From NCBI GenBank assembly GCA_043228905.1, contig JBHGNT010000022.1:9114001-9178000 (forward strand): a DNA stretch of 64,000 nucleotides, written 5' to 3'. The notes under the pieces are model-generated. The model made no database searches, was not told the origin of the DNA, and worked only from the letters and a program-made list of their open reading frames with translations. Origin of the DNA: Azolla caroliniana. Lineage: Eukaryota > Polypodiophyta. Position numbers and translations under genes: made by a program. Shown piece by piece: positions 58,818-64,000 of the stretch (its first letter is position 1; the number at the start of each line of letters is the position of its first letter).

Positions 58818-59424
58818 TGTTGGGAATCAACGCTTGGATTCACCTTCACCACTCGGCCACAACCGAATAATCGCGGATCAATGTAGCAGAAAATAGGAAA
58901 TACAGAGAAAGACGCGATACACAGGGATTAACGTGGAAAACCCTATACGGGAAAAACCACGGGAGTGCGAGACTCCGAACCAAACTATGCACAGAGAAAT
59001 ATACAATGGCGAGCTGCAAGGCAACGACCTTGAGCTCGCTGTCCTCGCCACAGGCGGCGGAAATACACAGAGGCGTCTACCTCTTCCTCTCTCGCGCTCT
59101 ATCTCTCTCTCTCTCTCACGGCTGCTCCCTCTTCACTCCTCTTGAGTGGAAAAACAGAAAAATAATGAGCAACAGAAAAACTGTTTGCCCTAAGTCATAT
59201 TTATACTTATATGACTTTGGGCTATTTACAACTATAGCCTCAGGGGGCTCGTAGCGAACATATTCACGGATATGTCCCTGCATCCGGATCGCTCTTCGGG
59301 TACATTCGTCATCCGGCACCGAAGCCGGGGTCTTCGTCATCCGGATCCGAAACCGAAACCGGGCTTGTCGGCATTCATCTCCGATATCCGACCATCCCAT
59401 CCGAAAGGGACCGTAATCCCAACA
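58818..59424 (-). repeat. 5' LTR of copia C
   Basis: 607 bp, apparently identical to 54,095-54,701. Its promoter would drive transcription leftward into the polyprotein. The palindromic TATA region is at 59,187-59,222. Confidence 0.97.
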
Positions 59425-59607
59425 CAACCAAGCCCCGCCTGGGCTTGGTTCTCCAATATCCGTAATTTCGGTTCTGATGCCGACCTCTCCGGACTCGTTC
59501 TGAACCCTTGATCACTTCCCTTCCAATTCCCGACCTTCGCCCGGTCGGTCTTTCTCCCCATGTGAAAGAGGGCGGCTCGTCCCACACCCTCTTCCGTATC
59601 AGCACCT

Positions 59608-60474
59608 TCATGCCGAATCCGGCCCCGATCGAACGATCCATGACCGGATTACGCTCCATTCGAATCGGAATGCCGATCTTCTCGTGCCGCTTCCGTCCTC
59701 GGCCTCCTCGCAAGCCGTTTCCCATCCATCTTCGCTGGCATCGTGCCAAGACTCCTCGCCGGCGCCTCCCTTCTCTCCGGTCTCATGTCGGCACACATGC
59801 ACGATCGCCGGAGTCTCCGGAATCCACATGGAGGGCTCTTCTCCGCTCCCGACCTTGTCCTCGGTCGGTAATTCTCCGCAAGTTGAGAGGGCATTTTGTT
59901 CCGCACCCTCTCCCGTGGTACCGTGGTACCGATCTCCCGCCATCTCGTGGGGCAAGACCGTCTCCCCAGTCTTAGCTTGAGGCCTCGATCTTTCCTCTTC
60001 CTCGAGCATCGCCTCGAGAGCTGCGTACGCCTCCGCAATCCTGGCCTCAACGCCGACCCTTGCCAACTCCCTTTGCCGTTCGGCCTCTTCCCGCTGTGAT
60101 GGCACGCCGTCGTGTGCCTTCCTCTTAGCCTTCTCGGCTTGCTCATCGTCTAGCCGTTGGCCCACCCTTCCGACCTTCGACCAGTCCTCCGTAAGCCCAT
60201 TTGCTCTGTCATCGTCTTCGAGCTCAATCCCAATGGCCTCCCATTCCGCTCGGTCGATCGACCTGACGAACAATAGGACTTTGTCAGCCCCCACCAAACC
60301 TTGTTCCCGCTCCGGGAGCCGAGCAAGCCGTCGCTCGAACTCTCGGAACGCCTTCGTTGCGCCCCGGTGGGTCTTTGCCGATGCTACCCACTGGTCGAAG
60401 TCATGCCGTCTCCGGCTCTTCCGCCGTCCTCCATATGCCTGCAAGAGCGCCTCTTCAAAGGCCTCCCACGAACT
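59608..60474 (-). CDS. gag: Gag-like protein of element B, 5' end removed by element D
   Basis: Open on the minus strand from the D insertion to a stop at 59,608 (289 codons). The N-terminal visible part SSWEAFEEALLQAYGGRRKS, followed by RRRHDFDQWVASAKTHRGAT and KAFREFERRLARLPEREQGL, is the retrotransposon gag pattern. VGADKVLLFVRSIDR and GIELEDDDRANGLTEDW complete the domain. Then comes a Glu/Arg-rich helical segment and a copy of the element's repeat motif (IPETPAIVHVCRHETGEKGG). No zinc knuckle was seen. No pol follows. The annotation as gag is from family resemblance and the stop at 59,608 may itself be a mutation, because repeat copies continue downstream. Confidence 0.7.
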   Translation of the reverse strand, partial: SSWEAFEEALLQAYGGRRKSRRRHDFDQWVASAKTHRGATKAFREFERRLARLPEREQGLVGADKVLLFVRSIDRAEWEAIGIELEDDDRANGLTEDWSKVGRVGQRLDDEQAEKAKRKAHDGVPSQREEAERQRELARVGVEARIAEAYAALEAMLEEEERSRPQAKTGETVLPHEMAGDRYHGTTGEGAEQNALSTCGELPTEDKVGSGEEPSMWIPETPAIVHVCRHETGEKGGAGEESWHDASEDGWETACEEAEDGSGTRRSAFRFEWSVIRSWIVRSGPDSA

Positions 60475-60476
60475 AT
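60472..60476. repeat. Presumed left target-site copy ACTAT of element D
   Basis: The five bases before the LTR start TGTTGTCC. The matching right copy would be outside the window. Confidence 0.45.
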
Positions 60477-60932
60477 TGTTGTCCAGAGGACAAAAATGTA
60501 AAATTAGGGAATTAGCAAACGCTGAGTCCGAGTATCACGGGCCACCGACGGCTTGGCTGTGTATTAGGGGAAAAGTTATTTAAATGAGGACCAGTACCTC
60601 AGAGAGAGAGAGAAGAAAAATATAGGCGGAAGCACTAGCTTAGTCCCTCGTAACTAGATAAACTTGTAAGGTCACCGGCCATAGGCCGTGTTCTGTAATC
60701 TTTTCTGTCATAGTAATACATCTGATTTGTGCCCATTTTGCTCCATGAGTCTGTGCTTTGATCCATACCTATGAGTTCAACGCCACCCACGCCTATCAAG
60801 ACCTCGCTAGTGTTTTTTCTCTGAGCCCTGTCTCTCTCTCGACGCCTCTGTTACGATCCTTCACGTACCACGCCCTTGAATACCGATAGCCGCAGATCTA
60901 TCGAAGGTGTTCACCCAAAGGAACGGGTAACA
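60477..60932 (+). repeat. 5' LTR of element D
   Basis: 456 bp, starts TGTTGTCCAGAGG and ends GGGTAACA. A GA run lies at about 60,603-60,615 and CT tracts near 60,831. A weak TATA-like TATTTAAA stands near 60,570. Length matches the G1 LTR although the sequence does not obviously align outside the ends. Confidence 0.8.
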
Positions 60933-60986
60933 CAATTTGGCACGCCCGGTTACAGCTGTGAGTGCACAGCAAACTTCGTTGAAGGT

Positions 60987-62849
60987 TACCACCAGCCGCC
61001 GTTACGGCGCCCTCTCGCACCACGAGGTCTTGGCCACCCGCTCGACGCCCTGAGCCAGTCGAAGGAACTTCCGACTCGGCGGTCACTGACCAATTCTTTC
61101 CCGATCAATCGGAGGCTTGTCCAATCGCCACTGGACACTCGATCGCGAGTTGATTCACCACCAAAACCCCCGTCGAGCCCTCCGGAGGTCAATCAACTGG
61201 AACTAAACCCTTTTCCGGTGCTACCAGAAGACCCACAATACGACATCATGCCGTACCCATACCCACGATACACCGATGGACCAGACACGGAGTCGCACAT
61301 CCGTGCCTTCATATCCACGTGGCAGGCTAACCACTCCATGCACCGCCTCACGCCGGCCGAAATCGATGCCTCAAAGATTGCCGAGTTCACACTCTCCCTC
61401 GATGGGCCGGCCGCACGATGGTACTCTCGCCTCGAAATAGGAGAGGCCACCACTTTCCAAATCGTGCGCACAAAGTTCCTTGAACTTTTTCATCGCGAGG
61501 TGCCTAAACGGGAACTGCTTCGGCAATTCTTCTCTATATGCCAGGAACCGCACGAAACGGCCGCGTAGTTCATGATCCGGTTCCAGGATCTCTACAGACA
61601 AGTGGCCGATGATGTCTCGACACAACATATACCGGACACTTTCCTATCCAGTTTACGAGAGCCTCTACGAACGACTCTCGCACTTACAAATTTCGCCAAC
61701 CATACTATCGAACAAGTCATAACGCGCGTTCTCGCCCTTGATCGGAACCAGCACGGCGCGGCCTTCTCGATGACATCCTTGCAAAACGCTCTTCCCCAAG
61801 AGGACAATCGCTTTCGCCAAGCCCTCCAATGCACGACGTGTTTAGGATCAGGGCACTTGGCCCTCGAATGTCCCCACCGACCACAGTTTCCGATCTGTCA
61901 GTCTCAAGCTCACACGGTCGAGCAGTGCGAATATAATATGCTGAACCGCACAACGGCGGCACCGGTCTGCCAGATCGAGCCACGAAATACATACTCTCGG
62001 CAGGACGAGCGATATATCTACCGAGACCAGGATAACGACCGACCGCGATCCCCGGATCGACGACGCCGAGACGACGACTATCGACGTGATGACCGCCGTG
62101 ATCATTATCGCGATGACCGGCACGACGATTATGCTCGATATGATGACGATCGCGATGACCGGTATGACCGACGGAACTCACGCATTGATCGGCAAAACGG
62201 CAACCGCAACACACGCAACAATAGAAGACCTAATGACAACCGCCAACGGGAGGCTCCTCAAAATGACCAGCGCAACTCCAACGCACCTTGGAACAACCCA
62301 CCACCAAACGAGATCGAGAATCAACAACAACAGCTTCCACACACAGACCGAGCAGACAGTAGCAGCTCGGCCAATGTGACATGTTTTAAATGTAATCAAC
62401 CAGGCCACTACGCCACGCAATGTCCGACAACCAACCGTGGCAAGGCACCCGCGGTGGACAATATCATGGCCGATGTTCAAACGGTCACTACTTGGAGTAA
62501 AGCACAGACTACTCAGTGGCAAATCCAGGATGAAGTACGTTAGGCAGCAAAAGAATGGATTGACACGGCCAATAAAAATAATGCCGTACGCATGCAAACT
62601 GACATGAGAGACGGGCCCAGTGAAGTGCCACAAACCTCGACACCATCCACGTCGTCGGAGGACGACCAACTATGGGATGTTCTTACCAACTCCCGCATCT
62701 CGCTGCCCCTACATAAACTGCTACCACTCATGCCGAGATTTCGGGACACCCTGGCGGCACTCCAGGCCAATACTAAGCCCGTGACGCCACCGGTACACCT
62801 CACCGAAGCAGGAACCGGTCCACCACTCATGGATTCTTAGAACCCAGCC
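60987..62849 (+). pseudogene. gag: Element D gag region, one frame with three TAG stops
   Basis: Continuous frame after the PBS into the protease, interrupted by TAG 61,566, TAG 62,541 and TAG 62,838. The initiation codon is unclear, since the only ATG in frame upstream lies in the LTR (60,876). Gag domain (HIRAFISTWQANHS, KIAEFTLSLDGPAARWY), knuckle CTTCLGSGHLALEC (about 61,837), a second knuckle with its first Cys lost (QFPICQSQAHTVEQC), then an Arg/Asp-rich linker (about 61,980-62,330) and the last knuckle CFKCNQPGHYATQC (about 62,382-62,423). Against G1 the stops fall at codons for Gln (FMIRF position), Lys and Gln. Confidence 0.88.
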
Positions 62850-64000
62850 GTGCGAATCATCATTAAGGGACAAGACCTGCACGGATGCATCATCGACGGC
62901 GGATCCGGCGTAAATGTTATTAGTGAGTCAACGTGTCTCAACCTCGGCTTGAATCAATGGGAACCATGCCCCTTTTGGCTTCGGATGGCCGACACCCACT
63001 CCGTTCGCCCCATTGGTTTAATCCGCCATCTCAACTTCACACTCGGAGGCCACATGTTCACGATCTCGGCTGTCGTGCTAAGACTGGAGACACAAGGCGC
63101 CTACCCACTGTTACTAGGTCGACCATGGTTGCATATAGCGAATATCAAGCAACATTGGCAACGCAACATGATCTCGTTCCGAAGAGGCAAGACAAAAGTC
63201 CGCATCATCACTGAAGAACGAGTCCCCGTCGCCCTCAACACTTCGCCATTATACGCGGAAGGGGTCCATATGCTTGACGGTTTGGCCGATGAGGAGGTCG
63301 ATGACTTCCTAGATGATCATCCCACGATCATCCCTCTCTTCGAAATAGATGCCTTACCAACCATCGAGCCATCTAAAGATGAGGAAGTCACGGAGGAGTC
63401 ACCACCCCAAGATGAACCAGATCCAACCACAGTTGCCGAGCTACGTCATGCTCGGGAGGCTTTCGAACACGAACTCGCCATTTCACAACGAGTGAAAGCA
63501 TCAACCCTGGAAACAATAAACCTTGGTTCGGACGAGAATCCCCGTACGTTACAAATTGCCAATAATCTACCAACCGGAGAACGGGCATGCCTCGTAAAAT
63601 TGCTCACCGACTACCAGGATGTTTTCACTTGGTCTTACACGGATATGAAGGGGATGGATCCTCAATACTACCAACATCAAATTCATATCTTACCCGACAC
63701 TCGGCCGGTTTAGCAGAGGCGCTACAGGATGAACCCCAACTACGCAGCTAAAGTCAAAGAGGAAATCGACAAACTACTCCGAGTGGGCTTCATTCGCCCT
63801 GTTAAACGGGCCACGTGGTTGAGCCCGATCGTAGTGGTCCCAAAGAAGAACGGAAAAATCCGTGTCTGCGTCGACTATCGGAAGCTTAACGTGGCAACAG
63901 TCACCGACGGTTTCCCTCTCCCATTCACGGATAGCGTCCTCGACACGGTAGCTAGCCACGAATGCTACATTTTCCTCGACGGGTTCAACGGCTATAACCA
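62850..64000 (+). pseudogene. pol: Element D pol, protease and start of RT (runs off the edge)
   Basis: The frame continues from gag. Protease IIDGGSGVNVISES is near 62,889, followed by the connector ending MKGMDPQYYQHQIHI. TAG at 63,711 replaces the first Gln of the G1 PVQQRRYR box, and the frame then continues through EEIDKLLRVGFIRP, VVPKKNGKIRVCVDYRKLN and FLDGFNGYN to the window end. The catalytic RT box, RNase H and integrase are not in the window. Confidence 0.9.

Larger units (their letters stand above)
54095..59424 (-). mobile_element. Intact, young Ty1/copia retrotransposon C
   Basis: The element is 5,330 bp with two 607-bp LTRs (54,095-54,701 and 58,818-59,424). They have TGTTGGGAAT/ATCCCAACA ends and a 5-bp duplication CAACC. 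The LTRs look identical by eye, and the ORFs they contain translate identically. The PBS (58,805-58,816, minus-strand TGGTATCAGAGC) and the purine tract (54,704-54,717, minus-strand GTGAAGGGGGAGTT-like) are in place. One uninterrupted ORF encodes the whole polyprotein. It inserted in element B. All parts needed for transposition appear present, so it is very recent and may be active. Confidence 0.97.
51281..60476 (-). mobile_element. Gag-only (non-autonomous) LTR element B, minus strand, itself split by copia C
   Basis: Reading from right to left: a gag ORF (60,474-59,608), then about 2.3 kb of GC-rich degenerate tandem repeats (to about 52,400), then a G7 tract (52,003-52,009) followed by an LTR that starts TGCAGCATG at 52,002. 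After removing copia C (54,095-59,424) only about 3.1 kb of internal DNA remains and there is no protease, RT or integrase. This fits the gag-only class of non-autonomous LTR elements (TR-GAG or LARD-like). The 5' LTR and the N-terminus of gag lie beyond the insertion of element D at 60,477. The left border, in copia A, is near 51,276-51,281 and is approximate. Confidence 0.65.
60477..64000 (+). mobile_element. Ty3/gypsy element D, 5' part, GC-rich relative of G1
   Basis: 5' LTR 60,477-60,932 (456 bp, the same length as in G1), PBS TGGCACGCCCGGTTACA at 60,938-60,954 (same 17 bases as in G1), gag, protease and the first part of RT, cut by the window edge. The proteins align with G1 throughout, for example AFISTWQANHSMHRL, CTTCLGSGHLALEC, IIDGGSGVNVI, PCPFWLRMADTHSVRPIGL, RVGFIRPVKRATWLSPIVVV. 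Base composition is much more GC-rich than G1. Four in-frame TAG codons interrupt an otherwise continuous frame. It inserted into the gag ORF of element B. Confidence 0.93.

Noticed and set aside
60876-60986. ATG at 60,876 as the gag start of element D
   Set aside because: It lies inside the 5' LTR and the reading passes through the primer-binding site. The real initiation point remains unknown.

Overview
The window is nuclear DNA of a land plant. It carries three conserved intron-rich plant genes set among nested plant-type LTR retrotransposons, LINE remnants and many microsatellites. The retroelement families (a Ty3/gypsy lineage with a GSGVNV-type protease, a LINE with an RT region followed by a Cys/His tail, and gag-only elements) look to me like those of ferns or another seedless vascular plant. 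That placement is a recollection of family style, not a search result.

Left part (1-17,300), all on the minus strand: the first four exons of a HUB1/HUB2 (BRE1-type) H2B ubiquitin ligase gene (989-4528, running off the left edge), then a complete 15-exon NOC4 gene (6820-17285). Every NOC4 exon could be joined in frame at GT-AG borders to give 664 codons. Its 3.7-kb intron 8 holds a relic of a gypsy accessory ORF and a LINE reverse-transcriptase relic, and intron 2 holds recent tandem duplications.

Middle (17,300-33,300): a minus-strand copia gag relic, then an L1-like LINE split by a complete Ty3/gypsy element (here G1; 20,030-29,436; 456-bp LTRs; target duplication ATCTC). Behind pol, G1 carries an extra 2.4-kb coiled-coil ORF and an overlapping acidic ORF that begins right after a T TTT TTA heptamer. 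A relic related to the coiled-coil ORF lies in NOC4 intron 8. A further LINE fragment and a 155-bp tandem repeat array follow.

The third host gene is ARPC1 (33,406-39,687, plus strand), the WD40 subunit of the Arp2/3 complex. It is complete in 15 exons, 382 codons, with one GC-AG intron. Then 39,688-43,560 is featureless to me.

Right part (43,560-64,000) is a retrotransposon stack: a decayed copia (B1, 43,640-46,135), and a second copia (A, from 48,158) into which a minus-strand gag-only LTR element (B, 51,281 to at least 60,476) has inserted. Element B was in turn hit by an intact, very young copia (C, 54,095-59,424; 607-bp LTRs that look identical; target duplication CAACC; one uninterrupted polyprotein) and by a GC-rich relative of G1 (D, from 60,477 to past the right edge).

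The most interesting points are the 3' accessory ORF family of the gypsy elements and its possible frameshift site, the fact that in-frame stops in both gypsy elements are TAG (8 of 9) with no TAA, the Gln/Asn-rich versus Arg/Asp-rich linker swap in gag, and the repeat-bearing gag-only element.
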